DNA from: Brevibacterium sp. JSBI002
Lineage (GTDB): Bacteria > Actinomycetota > Actinomycetes > Actinomycetales > Brevibacteriaceae
Length of the DNA: 64,000 nucleotides
Reading direction: 5' to 3'
Assembly: GCF_026013965.1 (NCBI RefSeq)
Contig: NZ_CP110341.1
Coordinates: 1,302,001 to 1,366,000 of the forward strand
Shown here piece after piece: positions 8,174 to 17,454 of the stretch (its first letter is position 1; each line of letters begins with the position of its first letter). Position numbers and translations under genes: made by a program. The notes under the pieces are model-generated. The model made no database searches. It saw only the letters and a program-made list of their open reading frames with translations, and was not told where the DNA came from.

Positions 8174-10846
8174 TCAGCTCAGCAGTCGGCGGGTGCCGTC
8201 GATGCGGGTGGGGTCGGGCAGCAGATCGACACGGGCGCTGAGCACATGCCCCTCGGTCTCCGTAGCGATCATCGGATGGATGACGAGTTCGAGGATCTGC
8301 GGATGACGTTCGACGAGCACCGAGAGCCTTTCGAGGACGTCGATGAGTGGGTCGATGTTCATCGGCGGAAGACCGCGGTAGCCGAACAGGCGCGGGGAGG
8401 CCTTGACCGTGCGGATCATGTCCTCGGCCTCCCGATCCGTCAGCGGCGCGACCCGGTGCGAGACGTCGCCGAGCAGCTCGGTCGTGTCCCCGGCCAGAGA
8501 GAAGGACAGCAGCGGTCCGAGGAGGGGGTCCTCGCCGGCGCGGATGACACACGGGACACCGTGGGGGGCCATGGCCTGAACGTCGACGAGGGGCTCGTCG
8601 TCGCCGATCACCTGGGTGATGATCCGCTGCACGGCAGCGAAGTCCTCGGCCAGTTCTTCGGGCGAATCGATGTTCAGGCGCACCCCGCCGAGCTCCATGC
8701 GGTGCCGGAGCACGTTCGTCACCGCCTTCAGCGCCACGGGATAGCCGATCTTCTCGGCGGCGGCGAGCCCCTCGTCGACCGAGGAAGCAGCGATATAAGG
8801 CAGGACCTCGATCCCGTAGGCGCGGAGCAGCTCTCTCGTCGCATCGCGTTCGATGCGAACCGGTGTGCCCAGCGGCGCCCCGTCGAGAGCCGAATCGATG
8901 ATCGAACGCACCGCTTTGTCGTCGATGTCGTCGAGTTCGACGTACCGACCGTGGTCGGCGGCGCGCCAACGCGAGTAGTCTGTCGCCCTGGCCAGCGCCC
9001 ACACGGCATCCTCCGGTCCGATGTAGCTGGGCACCGTGCGGGAGACGCGGTTGCCGTCCTGGTCCTTGAGGTAGCTGGTCAGTTCGTCGCGGACACCTTG
9101 AATGCCGAGGAAGCAGGCCACAGTGGTCTTCTCCGACTGTGCGGCGGCCTCGGACAGCAGCGCGGCGATCTCCGACTCCTCGGCTCCCGCCGACGGGGTG
9201 AAGGTGACGATGACCGAGTCGACGTCGTCGCCGGCATACATCGCATCGAGTTCGGTCCGGAAGGTCTCCGCATCGACCTCGGGGTGCAGGGACACGGGCT
9301 CGGTGTCGACGCGCAGACCTTCGGAACGGGCGCGCTGCATGATCAGGGTGCTCATCGCCGCGGAGTTGCCGATGACACCGACCCGGCGGCCCGCCGGCAG
9401 CTTCTGGGTCGAGAACACCTGGGTGAGGTCGAAGAGCTGGTGGATCGTATCCGCGCGGATCACTCCCGCCTGCTCGAGCACCTGGTCGAGGGTGTTCGGC
9501 GCCAGGGACGAGGTGCGCACGATATGCCCGGGCGGCAGCTCCCGCCCCGTGAGGTCGGACTTGATGACGACGACGGGTTTGACGCGGGAGACTCGACGGG
9601 CGATGCGCGAGAACTTGCGCGGGTTGCCGATGGATTCGAGGTAGAGGCCGACGGTCTGCGTGGCCGGATCCTCCTCCCAGTACTGCAGGAGGTCGTTGCC
9701 TGAGAGGTCGGCGCGGTTGCCTGCGGAGACGAAGGTGGAGATGCCCAGTCCGCGGGTCTTCGCTGCCGCGAGCAGGGCGGTGCCGAGGGCTCCGGACTGG
9801 CTGAAGAGCCCGAGCGTTCCGGAGACCGGGAGGAACGGGGCCAGAGAGGCGTTGAGCGAGATGTCGGCGGCCTCGTTGACCAGTCCGAAGGAGTTCGGCC
9901 CGACCACGCGCATTCCGTAGGCGCGGGAGGTTGCGACCATGCGGCGCTGGAGTTCGGCCCCTTCGGGACCGGTCTCGGCGAATCCGGAGGAGATGACGAG
10001 CACGGCTTTGACCCCGTGCACGGCACAGTCCTTGACCACCTCGGTGACGGATTCGGCGGGCACGGCGATGACCGCGAGGTCGGCCTTGCCCGGCAGATCG
10101 GCGAGGCTCGGATAGGCTTGGACGCCGGCGACCTGATCGGCTTCGGGGTGGACGACCCACAGGTCGCCGGTGAACTTCGCGGCCGTGATGTTGCGGATGA
10201 GCAGATGGCCGGTGGAGTTGCGTTTGCGGCTGGCGCCGATCACCGCCACCGAGGCGGGGTGGAGGACCGTGCGCACACTCAGGGCCTCGGCCCTGTGTTC
10301 CCTGGAGGCCTGGACTTCGATGGACCGCGCCGTGGGATCTATGTCGAACTTCACGGCCACGACACCGTCATCGAACCCGCGGGAGACCTCGTAGCCGGCG
10401 GCCTGGAAGACCTGCAGCATCGACCGGTTCTGGGGAAGCACTTCGGCGGTGAATCGCTGGATCCCCGATTCGCGCGCGGCCGCGGCCAGATGCTCCAGCA
10501 GGATCGAACCGACCCCGCGGCCCTGGTGGGCATCGGCGATGTTGAACGCCACCTCGGCCTCGGTGTCGCTGATCCGATCGAAGCGGCCGACGCCGATGAT
10601 GTCGTCGCCGATGAGCATGATCAGCGCCACTCGGTCGTGGTGGTCGACGTTGACGAAGCGGTCGAGGTCGCGTTTGGGAAGCCGGGGCAGCGGAGCGAAG
10701 AAGCGCAGATAGACGGACTCCGGCGATTGGGCCTCGTGCATGCGGGCCAGAGCAGCGGAATCGTCAGGGGTGATCGGGCGAAGGTGGGCGGTGCCGCCGT
10801 CGCGGAGGACGACATCGGCTTCCCACCCGGCAGGATAGTCTTCCAT
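8174..10846 (-). CDS. GNAT acetyltransferase fused to ADP-forming acyl-CoA synthetase-like domains (Pat-type)
   Basis: An 890-residue fusion. Residues 1-190 are a GNAT fold with the acetyl-CoA loop DAHQGRGVGSILLEHL. Then come a CoA-binding domain (HPASVAVIGASRKRNSTGH), succinyl-CoA-ligase-like domains (VVGPNSFGLVN, GLFSQSGALGT) and a C-terminal ATP-grasp-like domain. Enzymes of this build, such as PatZ in Escherichia coli and GNAT-first Pat proteins in actinomycetes, acetylate lysines and silence AMP-forming acyl-CoA synthetases. The synthetase part seems inactive: where family members have SHTGALAG, this protein reads RTSSLAP, with R444 at the catalytic His. The start at 10846 (MEDYPAGWEADVVL) removes 29 unconserved residues of the open frame. 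Confidence 0.82.
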   Translation of the reverse strand: MEDYPAGWEADVVLRDGGTAHLRPITPDDSAALARMHEAQSPESVYLRFFAPLPRLPKRDLDRFVNVDHHDRVALIMLIGDDIIGVGRFDRISDTEAEVAFNIADAHQGRGVGSILLEHLAAAARESGIQRFTAEVLPQNRSMLQVFQAAGYEVSRGFDDGVVAVKFDIDPTARSIEVQASREHRAEALSVRTVLHPASVAVIGASRKRNSTGHLLIRNITAAKFTGDLWVVHPEADQVAGVQAYPSLADLPGKADLAVIAVPAESVTEVVKDCAVHGVKAVLVISSGFAETGPEGAELQRRMVATSRAYGMRVVGPNSFGLVNEAADISLNASLAPFLPVSGTLGLFSQSGALGTALLAAAKTRGLGISTFVSAGNRADLSGNDLLQYWEEDPATQTVGLYLESIGNPRKFSRIARRVSRVKPVVVIKSDLTGRELPPGHIVRTSSLAPNTLDQVLEQAGVIRADTIHQLFDLTQVFSTQKLPAGRRVGVIGNSAAMSTLIMQRARSEGLRVDTEPVSLHPEVDAETFRTELDAMYAGDDVDSVIVTFTPSAGAEESEIAALLSEAAAQSEKTTVACFLGIQGVRDELTSYLKDQDGNRVSRTVPSYIGPEDAVWALARATDYSRWRAADHGRYVELDDIDDKAVRSIIDSALDGAPLGTPVRIERDATRELLRAYGIEVLPYIAASSVDEGLAAAEKIGYPVALKAVTNVLRHRMELGGVRLNIDSPEELAEDFAAVQRIITQVIGDDEPLVDVQAMAPHGVPCVIRAGEDPLLGPLLSFSLAGDTTELLGDVSHRVAPLTDREAEDMIRTVKASPRLFGYRGLPPMNIDPLIDVLERLSVLVERHPQILELVIHPMIATETEGHVLSARVDLLPDPTRIDGTRRLLS

Positions 10847-10917
10847 AGTCCCAGCATATGCGTCGGGCGTCCGGATATGGCCGACCTCGCTGGGACAAGT
10901 CAGAGGAGTGGGGCACA

Positions 10918-11514
10918 ATGGTGGGCATGGCATTACCCGAAGTTCTCGTTCACGATCTGCAGTCGGCCGGCTACTATCCCCAGCTCACTCAGGGCATCCT
11001 CGCCGACTCGCTCTACGACGAACCGGTCTTGGCCCACTTCGTCCACATCGACACACATGTCGACATCGAATCCATCCACCGGCATGTCACCGCCTTCGTC
11101 CTCACCGAGACCCGCCTCCTGCTGGCTCACGTCGATGACGATCCGAACGCGGAACCCGGCGCCAAACCCCGTGCCGTCACGAGCAGTGAGGACATCGAAC
11201 TCGATCGCCTGGGCACCGTGATGGTCGGCCGCACCTTCGCCGATCCGGCCGCCTACAAGCCCGGTGACAAGCCCGTCGAAGTTTCGCTGACCATGTCGTG
11301 GGGTGCGTCGAAGCGCATCGAGGCCTTCCCCGAGACCTGCGGAGATCCCAACTGCATGGGTGATCACGGATACGGCGGATCGATCTTCGCCGAGGATGTC
11401 ATGCTCCGGGTCTCGGCCGAAGCCGAAGGGCAGACCGCTGTCGACCGCATGGCCGACTTCGCCGGGAAGCTGCGCGCCGCAGTCTTCCACGCCCGGCTGC
11501 GGTCGCGCCGCTGA
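10918..11514 (+). CDS. Conserved actinobacterial protein (DUF5998 family)
   Basis: A 198-residue soluble protein resembling the actinobacterial DUF5998 family (MALPEVLVHDLQSAGYYPQL near the start). A CxxxxC pair in ETCGDPNCMGDHGYGG could bind metal. Function is unknown. The ATG at 10918 has GAGGAG nine bases upstream; an in-frame ATG at 10927 is an alternative start. It is divergent from the Pat-type gene and its stop overlaps the next start as ATGA, so it is probably co-expressed with the phosphodiesterase. Confidence 0.75.
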   Translation: MVGMALPEVLVHDLQSAGYYPQLTQGILADSLYDEPVLAHFVHIDTHVDIESIHRHVTAFVLTETRLLLAHVDDDPNAEPGAKPRAVTSSEDIELDRLGTVMVGRTFADPAAYKPGDKPVEVSLTMSWGASKRIEAFPETCGDPNCMGDHGYGGSIFAEDVMLRVSAEAEGQTAVDRMADFAGKLRAAVFHARLRSRR

Positions 11515-12704
11515 TGAGCGAGGACTCGACGAGTCAAAGGCAGCAGGGCCCATCCGGTGCTGAGCACCTCGGGCCCCCGGACTATGCGGGGCCCATGCTC
11601 TCCGATGTCGTTCCCGCCGCGGCGCTGAGCCTCGGTGCGGCCGACGCCCTCGATGCGCCGATGTCCGATCGTGCACGAACGCTCGGACTCGACCGGGAGT
11701 CCCGGGCGACGATCGTCGTGCTCATCGACGGTCTCGGGGAGCAGCAGCTGCGACGCTACAGCGGATACACTCCCTTCTTCCGGTCGCAGGCCGGAACACG
11801 CCGTACCCTGTCCGCTGGATTCCCGTCGACGACGGCGAACTCTCTGTCGTCGTTGGCCACGGGCCGCCTGCCCGGCGCCCACGGCGTGGTCGGCTACCGC
11901 GTTCTCGACCCGGAGAAGGACGCGGTGTTCAACCAGCTGACGTGGAACCTCGACGTCGACCCCGTCGCCTGGGTCCCCGATGCGACGCTCTTCGAACGCC
12001 TCACCGATGCCGGAATCGATGTGGTCAGCCTCGGAGAGAAGAAGTTCGCCGGACGCGGCCTCAACCGGGCCTCGCTGCGCGGCGGCAGATTCCGGGACTC
12101 GAAGAGCCTGGAGGAGCGCTGTGCCCAGGCTCTCGCCGAGGCGAGGGCTCCCGGCCGCCGCCTCGTCTACCTCTATTGGGGCAATCTCGACAAGACCGGT
12201 CATGTGCACGGTGCGGACTCCGCCGCTTGGACAGAAGAACTCGAACGCGTCGATCTTGCCATGTCCCGACTCGCCTCCGACCTGCCGCACGACGCGACCA
12301 TGCTCATCACCGCCGACCACGGCATGGTCGACGTCGACCATGAACGTCGTTTCGACCTCGCTGAACTCCCTGAGCTCAAGGCCGGCCTGCGCCACGTCGG
12401 CGGAGAGCCGCGCGCACTGCATCTCTACGCCGCTGAGGGCGCCGAGGCGGACGTGCTCTCGGTCTGGCAGGAGACGCTCGGCGACCGCGGGCTCATCCTG
12501 CCGAAAGCCTCGGCGATCGACCGCGGCTATTTCGGTCCAGTGGCCCCGCACGTCTATCCGCGGATCGGGGATTTCCTCGTTATCTGCACCGATGGCTTCG
12601 CCGTGGTCGATTCGGAAGTGGAATCCGCCTCGGCGCTGGCCCTCATCGGTCATCATGGTTCCACCACGGAGCAGGAGCTGCAGATCCCGCTGCTCGTCGT
12701 GTGA
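11514..12704 (+). CDS. Alkaline phosphatase superfamily nucleotide pyrophosphatase/phosphodiesterase
   Basis: A 396-residue member of the type I phosphodiesterase/nucleotide pyrophosphatase family. It has the first metal-binding Asp (VVLIDGLGEQQL), the nucleophile region GFPSTTANSLSSLATG, the YWGNLDKTGHVHG segment and the second metal site ITADHGMVDVDHE. No signal peptide or membrane segment is clear, so it may act in the cytoplasm. The substrate is unknown. ATGA overlap with the preceding gene and GTGA overlap with the following one place it in the middle of a three-gene operon. Confidence 0.83.
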   Translation: MSEDSTSQRQQGPSGAEHLGPPDYAGPMLSDVVPAAALSLGAADALDAPMSDRARTLGLDRESRATIVVLIDGLGEQQLRRYSGYTPFFRSQAGTRRTLSAGFPSTTANSLSSLATGRLPGAHGVVGYRVLDPEKDAVFNQLTWNLDVDPVAWVPDATLFERLTDAGIDVVSLGEKKFAGRGLNRASLRGGRFRDSKSLEERCAQALAEARAPGRRLVYLYWGNLDKTGHVHGADSAAWTEELERVDLAMSRLASDLPHDATMLITADHGMVDVDHERRFDLAELPELKAGLRHVGGEPRALHLYAAEGAEADVLSVWQETLGDRGLILPKASAIDRGYFGPVAPHVYPRIGDFLVICTDGFAVVDSEVESASALALIGHHGSTTEQELQIPLLVV

Positions 12705-14029
12705 GCGGTGTCGACCGCAGCCGAGATGACCCACCACCGACCTTCTGGGAGCACCCGTTGACGACGATCCGCTGGACCGAGGACGGCATCGGCCGCGCAG
12801 CCGACTGGCATTCGGAGAACGGGGCGCCGCCTCCCGCGACTGTGCAGATCATCGGAGACGAGACGACCGCCGACGAAGCCTGCCGATCGGCACGCGCCGG
12901 AGTGGGACTGCTGTGGCGCGGAGACTTCCACAACGGCCGTCAACTCGTCCAGGCGATGAGCCGTCGGCTCAGAGGCGACCGAGGCGGAAACCGTGAAGCC
13001 ACCGGGGGTCGACGTTCCGGCGGCCGTCGCGGCGGCCGGGGCCGATCCCGCGACAGACGGGGCAGAGACCGATTCGTGGGATCCGGGGACAGTGATGGCC
13101 CTGCTCTCGATCCCGCTCAGGCATTCTTCGCCGAACGTGACGCCATCGAGCAGCGGGCCCGGCTGCTCGGCAGAGTCGTCGTCGAGCTCGGCCCGGACTT
13201 CGACCTCGCGCTGCGCCGTGCCCCCGACGTCGCCGCGGCCTGCCGCGCCGCCTACGGCCCGGCCGACGGACCGGTCTGCGTGTCGCTCACCGAACTCGGC
13301 GGAGTGCTCAGCGCCTATGAATGGCAGCTGCGAGGAGTCGAGATCCCGGCTCTGGGCGATTCCGTCCATCCGCGCTACGGCGTCTTCTCGCCTGTGCGGG
13401 GAGAGTACCTCGATCTCGTCGCGCAGACGCCCCTGCCGTGGGGAAGGCAGGCCGGTTCGGTTTCGACCGACACGGATTCCGCGCAGCCGACCGGCACCGC
13501 ATTCGACCTCGGAACGGGGACCGGAGTCCTCGCCGCGATCCTGCTGCGGCGCGGCGCTGCGACAGTGGTGGCCACCGACATCAACCCGCGCGCCGTCGCC
13601 TGCGCCAGTGATAACCTCGACCGTCTCTGTCCAGGTGCCGATGTGAGTGTGATCGAGGCCGACCTGTTTCCGCCTGGTCGCGCCGACCTCATCGTGTGCA
13701 ATCCGCCGTGGCTGCCCGCCCAGCCGACCTCGGCACTCGAGATCGGCATCTACGATCCGAACTCCGCTGTCCTCCATCGCTTCATCGAGAGACTGACCGA
13801 CCACCTCACCCCGGCGGGGGAGGGATGGCTGATCATCTCCGACCTCGCCGAACGATTGAGCCTCAGGCCCTCGGGCGAGCTCCGCGAACGCATCGAGGCG
13901 GCAGGACTGCGCGTGCTCGAACGCATCGACACGGTGCCCCGCCATCCCCGCGCCGCAGATACCGCCGACGCGCTCCACGCTGCCCGCGGCGCCGAAGTGA
14001 CCTCACTGTGGCGGCTGGGACTGAGATGA
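12701..14029 (+). CDS. Class I SAM-dependent methyltransferase (NPPW type)
   Basis: A 442-residue protein. Residues 1-160 are a poorly known N-terminal part with a basic Arg/Gly-rich stretch (GGRRSGGRRGGRGRSRDRRG) that could touch RNA or DNA. The C-terminal half is a Rossmann methyltransferase with motif I DLGTGTGVLAA, motif II VVATDINPRAVACA and motif IV IVCNPPWLPA. NPPW/NPPY motifs belong to enzymes that methylate amide or exocyclic nitrogens in glutamine, adenine or guanine, for example HemK/PrmC and RsmC. The exact target is not readable. The GTG start overlaps the upstream stop as GTGA. Confidence 0.75.
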   Translation: MSGVDRSRDDPPPTFWEHPLTTIRWTEDGIGRAADWHSENGAPPPATVQIIGDETTADEACRSARAGVGLLWRGDFHNGRQLVQAMSRRLRGDRGGNREATGGRRSGGRRGGRGRSRDRRGRDRFVGSGDSDGPALDPAQAFFAERDAIEQRARLLGRVVVELGPDFDLALRRAPDVAAACRAAYGPADGPVCVSLTELGGVLSAYEWQLRGVEIPALGDSVHPRYGVFSPVRGEYLDLVAQTPLPWGRQAGSVSTDTDSAQPTGTAFDLGTGTGVLAAILLRRGAATVVATDINPRAVACASDNLDRLCPGADVSVIEADLFPPGRADLIVCNPPWLPAQPTSALEIGIYDPNSAVLHRFIERLTDHLTPAGEGWLIISDLAERLSLRPSGELRERIEAAGLRVLERIDTVPRHPRAADTADALHAARGAEVTSLWRLGLR

Positions 14030-14091
14030 GCTGCCGACCGCTCGGCCGATCCACGATATGACCGCAGTCGATCCGGGACGGGCGCGGAAGA

Positions 14092-14105
14092 TAGGATGGA
14101 AAACG
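14092..14105 (+). promoter_or_regulatory. Candidate -10 box of a leaderless purK transcript
   Basis: TAGGAT (14092-14097) lies seven bases before the GTG at 14105. The -35 region is not recognisable. Confidence 0.4.
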
Positions 14106-15298
14106 TGACTTTTCCTCGAATCGGTGTCATTGGCGGCGGTCAACTGGCACGCATGCTCGCCCCCGCCGCAGAAGCCCTCGGCGTCCGCTTCTCCGTTCTC
14201 GCGGAGACCGCCGACGCCCCCGCCACACAGGTCATCAGCGAGGTGACCGTCGGTGACTATACGGACTATCCGACGCTCAAGGCCTTCGCCGAGACCGTCG
14301 ACGTCATCACCTTCGACCACGAACACGTCCCACCGGAGCATCTGCAGGCTCTCGTCGAGGCCGGACACGCCGTGCGCCCCGGGCCCGATGCCCTCATCTT
14401 CGCCCAGGACAAGATCCGGATGCGCACGAAGATGGACGAACTCGGTCTGCCCAACCCCGCCTGGGCGGAGATCACCTCGGCCGCCGATGTCGAGGCGTTC
14501 GCCGCTCGCGTCGGATACCCCTTCATCCTCAAGACGCCCCGCGGCGGCTATGACGGCAAGGGCGTGCGCGTCATCGACAGCCTCGACGAGGCCGTCGAGT
14601 GGCTGAACGAGGTTCCTCAGCTGCTCGCCGAGGAGAAGGTCGACTTCAACCGCGAGCTCGCGGTCATGGTCGGGCGCTCCCCGATGGGGCAGACCGCCGT
14701 GTGGCCGGTCGTCGAGACCTGGCAGCAGAACGGCGTGTGCAAGGAGGCCATCGCCCCGGCGCCGCATCTGTCCGAGGAGAAGGCGCGGGCCATCACCGAA
14801 GCGATCCTCACGGTCGCCGGCACCCTCGAGGTCACCGGCGTCATGGCGATGGAGATGTTCGAGACCGACGAGGGCTTCCTCATCAACGAATTCGCGATGC
14901 GCCCGCACAATACGGGGCACTGGACCCAGGACGGAGCGGTGACGAGCCAATTCGAGCAGCACCTCCGCGCGGTCCTCGACCTTCCCCTCGGCAGCCCCGC
15001 GGCACGGGAGGACGTGTCCGTGATGGTCAACATCCTCGGCGCCGATCACGACGACCTGTATCAGCCGTACCTCCACGTCATGGCCCATGACCCGGCAGTG
15101 AAGGTCCACCTGTACGGCAAGGGCGTGCGGCCGGGGCGGAAGGTCGGCCACGTCAATGCCTACGGCGAGGATCGGCAGCTCGTGCTCGCCCGTGCGCGGC
15201 ATGCTGCGGACTTCATCGCCGGCGTCGATGTCGATCCGCACCCGCAGATGCCCGCGCCGGAGGACCTGCGGGCCGAGGGCGAATCCGGCACACGTTGA
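14105..15298 (+). CDS. purK: N5-carboxyaminoimidazole ribonucleotide synthase
   Basis: A 397-residue ATP-grasp enzyme that uses ATP and bicarbonate to make N5-CAIR from AIR in purine synthesis. It shows the N-terminal [26 protein letters not shown], the ATP-grasp loop [15 protein letters not shown] and the metal-binding [14 protein letters not shown]. Two starts are possible: ATG at 14096 or GTG at 14105. I prefer the GTG, because a TAGGAT box seven bases upstream overlaps the ATG and suits a leaderless mRNA. purE, the next enzyme of the pathway, follows. Confidence 0.95.
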   Translation: MTFPRIGVIGGGQLARMLAPAAEALGVRFSVLAETADAPATQVISEVTVGDYTDYPTLKAFAETVDVITFDHEHVPPEHLQALVEAGHAVRPGPDALIFAQDKIRMRTKMDELGLPNPAWAEITSAADVEAFAARVGYPFILKTPRGGYDGKGVRVIDSLDEAVEWLNEVPQLLAEEKVDFNRELAVMVGRSPMGQTAVWPVVETWQQNGVCKEAIAPAPHLSEEKARAITEAILTVAGTLEVTGVMAMEMFETDEGFLINEFAMRPHNTGHWTQDGAVTSQFEQHLRAVLDLPLGSPAAREDVSVMVNILGADHDDLYQPYLHVMAHDPAVKVHLYGKGVRPGRKVGHVNAYGEDRQLVLARARHAADFIAGVDVDPHPQMPAPEDLRAEGESGTR

Positions 15299-15393
15299 GC
15301 CCCGGACTCATCCGCCACTCATCCGCACGCCTACACCACCCGCCACCCATCCGCACCGACGGATTTCAACCGCCTGCAGCGAAGGACGCACTG

Positions 15394-15921
15394 ATGACCA
15401 CAGCGAACGAAGGCTCCACTGACACGGCGGCTCCGGTCGGCATCGTCATGGGCTCGGATTCGGACTGGCCGACGATGAAGGCCGCCGCCGATGCCCTCGA
15501 TGAGCTCGGGATCGAATCGAGCGCCGAAGTGGTCTCCGCTCACCGGATGCCCGAGGACATGGTCGACTGGGCGAAGTCCGCGGCCGACCGCGGCATCCGT
15601 GTGATCATCGCCGGTGCCGGGGGAGCGGCTCATCTGCCCGGGATGATCGCGTCGATGACCTCACTTCCGGTCATCGGTGTTCCCGTTCCCCTGAAGCATC
15701 TCGACGGAATGGACTCGCTGCTGTCCATCGTGCAGATGCCCGGCGGAGTTCCCGTGGCCACCGTTTCGATCGGCGGTGCCAAGAACGCCGGCCTGCTGGC
15801 GGCGCGCATCCTCGGGGCAGGTCACGGTGCCGAAGCCGAGGCTCTGCGCACTCGTCTCGATGACTATCGGTCCCAGCTGCGGCAGGTCGCTCTCGACAAA
15901 GGGCGGGCGCTGCAGGAATAA
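15394..15921 (+). CDS. purE: N5-CAIR mutase
   Basis: A 175-residue class I PurE that converts N5-CAIR, the product of PurK, to CAIR. Motifs are [25 protein letters not shown] and [14 protein letters not shown]; the usual subunit is 160-180 residues and forms an octamer. The ATG at 15394 has GAAGGA about seven bases upstream; the open frame extends further but reads as low-complexity Pro/His sequence. It lies 95 bases after purK on the same strand. Confidence 0.95.
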   Translation: MTTANEGSTDTAAPVGIVMGSDSDWPTMKAAADALDELGIESSAEVVSAHRMPEDMVDWAKSAADRGIRVIIAGAGGAAHLPGMIASMTSLPVIGVPVPLKHLDGMDSLLSIVQMPGGVPVATVSIGGAKNAGLLAARILGAGHGAEAEALRTRLDDYRSQLRQVALDKGRALQE

Positions 15922-15959
15922 TAGAGCTTGCTGAACGTTTGATAAGTTTGAGGAGAATG

Positions 15960-17108
15960 ATGTTCGACCTGTACCAGCCCAGCGAAGAGCACGAAGAGAT
16001 CCGCGCCGCAGTCCGCAACGTCGTCGAGAAGAAGGTCGCGCCGTTCGCCGCCGAAGTCGACGCAGACTCCCGCTATCCGCAGGAGGCGCATGACGCCCTC
16101 GTCGAGACGGACTTCTTCGCCGCGCACATCCCCGAAGAGTACGGGGGCATGGGCGCCGATGCGCTGGCCGTGTCGATCATCATCGAAGAGGTCGCACGCG
16201 GCTGCGTCTCATCCTCGCTGATTCCGGCTGTGAACAAGCTCGGCAGCATGCCTGTCCAGCTCGGAGGCAGCGAAGAGATCAAGAAGAAGTACTTCCCCTC
16301 CGTGGCCGCCGGTGAAGCAGGATTCTCCTACGGCCTTTCCGAGCGCGAAGCCGGATCGGACACCGCATCGATGAAGACCCGTGCCGAACGTGACGGCGAC
16401 GACTGGATCCTCAACGGGGTCAAGACCTGGATCACCAACGCCGGAGAATCCGAGTACTACACGGTCATGGCCGTGACCGACCCCGACGGAGCCCGTGGAC
16501 GCAACATCTCCGCCTTCGTCGTCGAGAAGTCCGATGAGGGCTTCACCTTCGGGGAGAAGGAGCGCAAGCTCGGCATCAAGGGCTCGCCCACCCGCGAGCT
16601 CCTCTTCGACAATGTCCGCCTGCCCGGCGACCGCATCGTCGGTGAGCCCGGGGAAGGGCTGAAGATCGCCCTGCGCACCCTCGACCACACCCGTGTCACG
16701 ATCGCAGCGCAGGCCGTCGGCGTCGCCCAGGGCGCGCTCGACTATGCCCTGGCCTACGTCAAGGATCGGCAGCAGTTCGGCAAGTCGATCGCCGATAATC
16801 AGGCGATCCAGTTCATGCTCGCCGATATGGGCATGAAGCTCGAGGCCGCACGCCAGCTGACCTACACGGCTGCCGCCAAGAGCGAACGTGGTGATGAGGA
16901 CCTTACGTACTTCGGCGCCGCGGCGAAGGCCTTCGCCTCCGATGCCGCAATGGAGATCACCACGGACGCCGTGCAGCTGCTCGGCGGAGCGGGCTACGTC
17001 GTCGACCACCCGGTCGAGCGGATGATGCGCGATGCGAAGATCACGCAGATCTACGAGGGTACCAATCAGATCCAGCGCATGGTGATGGGACGCAAGCTCC
17101 TCGCCTGA
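15960..17108 (+). CDS. Acyl-CoA dehydrogenase
   Basis: A 382-residue flavoenzyme that oxidises acyl-CoA to trans-2-enoyl-CoA. The family signatures YGLSEREAGSDTASM and DRQQFGKSIADNQAIQ are present, and E366 in IYEGTNQIQRMVMGR is at the usual catalytic-base position. It matches the mycobacterial fadE25 position after purK-purE. GAGGAG at 15950-15955 favours the ATG at 15960 over the adjacent ATG at 15957. Chain length and branch preference cannot be read. A strong terminator follows at 17177. Confidence 0.93.
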   Translation: MFDLYQPSEEHEEIRAAVRNVVEKKVAPFAAEVDADSRYPQEAHDALVETDFFAAHIPEEYGGMGADALAVSIIIEEVARGCVSSSLIPAVNKLGSMPVQLGGSEEIKKKYFPSVAAGEAGFSYGLSEREAGSDTASMKTRAERDGDDWILNGVKTWITNAGESEYYTVMAVTDPDGARGRNISAFVVEKSDEGFTFGEKERKLGIKGSPTRELLFDNVRLPGDRIVGEPGEGLKIALRTLDHTRVTIAAQAVGVAQGALDYALAYVKDRQQFGKSIADNQAIQFMLADMGMKLEAARQLTYTAAAKSERGDEDLTYFGAAAKAFASDAAMEITTDAVQLLGGAGYVVDHPVERMMRDAKITQIYEGTNQIQRMVMGRKLLA

Positions 17109-17454
17109 GCCGGGTTCGGACGCTCTGCGGCAGGCCGCACCTGGTCAAGGCTGCACGGTGCCGTCCGGTCTGTATCGAACGGGCGCCGCGGATTCCCCAG
17201 ACGGGAGTCTGCGGCGCCCGTTCTTCTGTCTGTGAAGAATCGCACACGCGACGAATCCGACATGCGCGGCGCGGATGTGCCGGAATCGATGGTTCTCACG
17301 CGACACAATAGGTGAACACAGTGGACTCTGAAGTGTCTTTGGCACAGTTGTCTGCTGTGGACACCCGATGGGGCGATGCGACCTGTGCGTGGCCACCCGC
17401 GGATGTCGATGCCGGAAGCAGTCCGTGAGCAGAGCCCGAAGCGAAGGGAAGTCA
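17109..17454. other. Intergenic region between acyl-CoA dehydrogenase and LCP gene
   Basis: It holds the strong hairpin at 17177-17223 in its first third. The remainder is probably the LCP promoter region. A 35-codon open frame (17321-17428, GTG start) overlaps an alternative LCP start as GTGA but has no recognisable protein features. Confidence 0.5.
17177..17223 (+). terminator. Rho-independent-type terminator after acyl-CoA dehydrogenase
   Basis: GAACGGGCGCCGC (17177-17189) pairs perfectly with GCGGCGCCCGTTC (17211-17223), and the stem can continue inward past one mismatch. TTCTGTCTGTG follows, a weakly T-rich tail. Confidence 0.8.

Noticed and set aside
8027..9703. A 558-codon plus-strand open frame
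   Set aside because: It is antisense to the GNAT fusion gene and has shadow-type composition.
7893..10160. A 755-codon minus-strand open frame in another register
   Set aside because: It overlaps the GNAT/acyl-CoA synthetase fusion on the same strand and reads as Arg/Pro/Gly low-complexity sequence.
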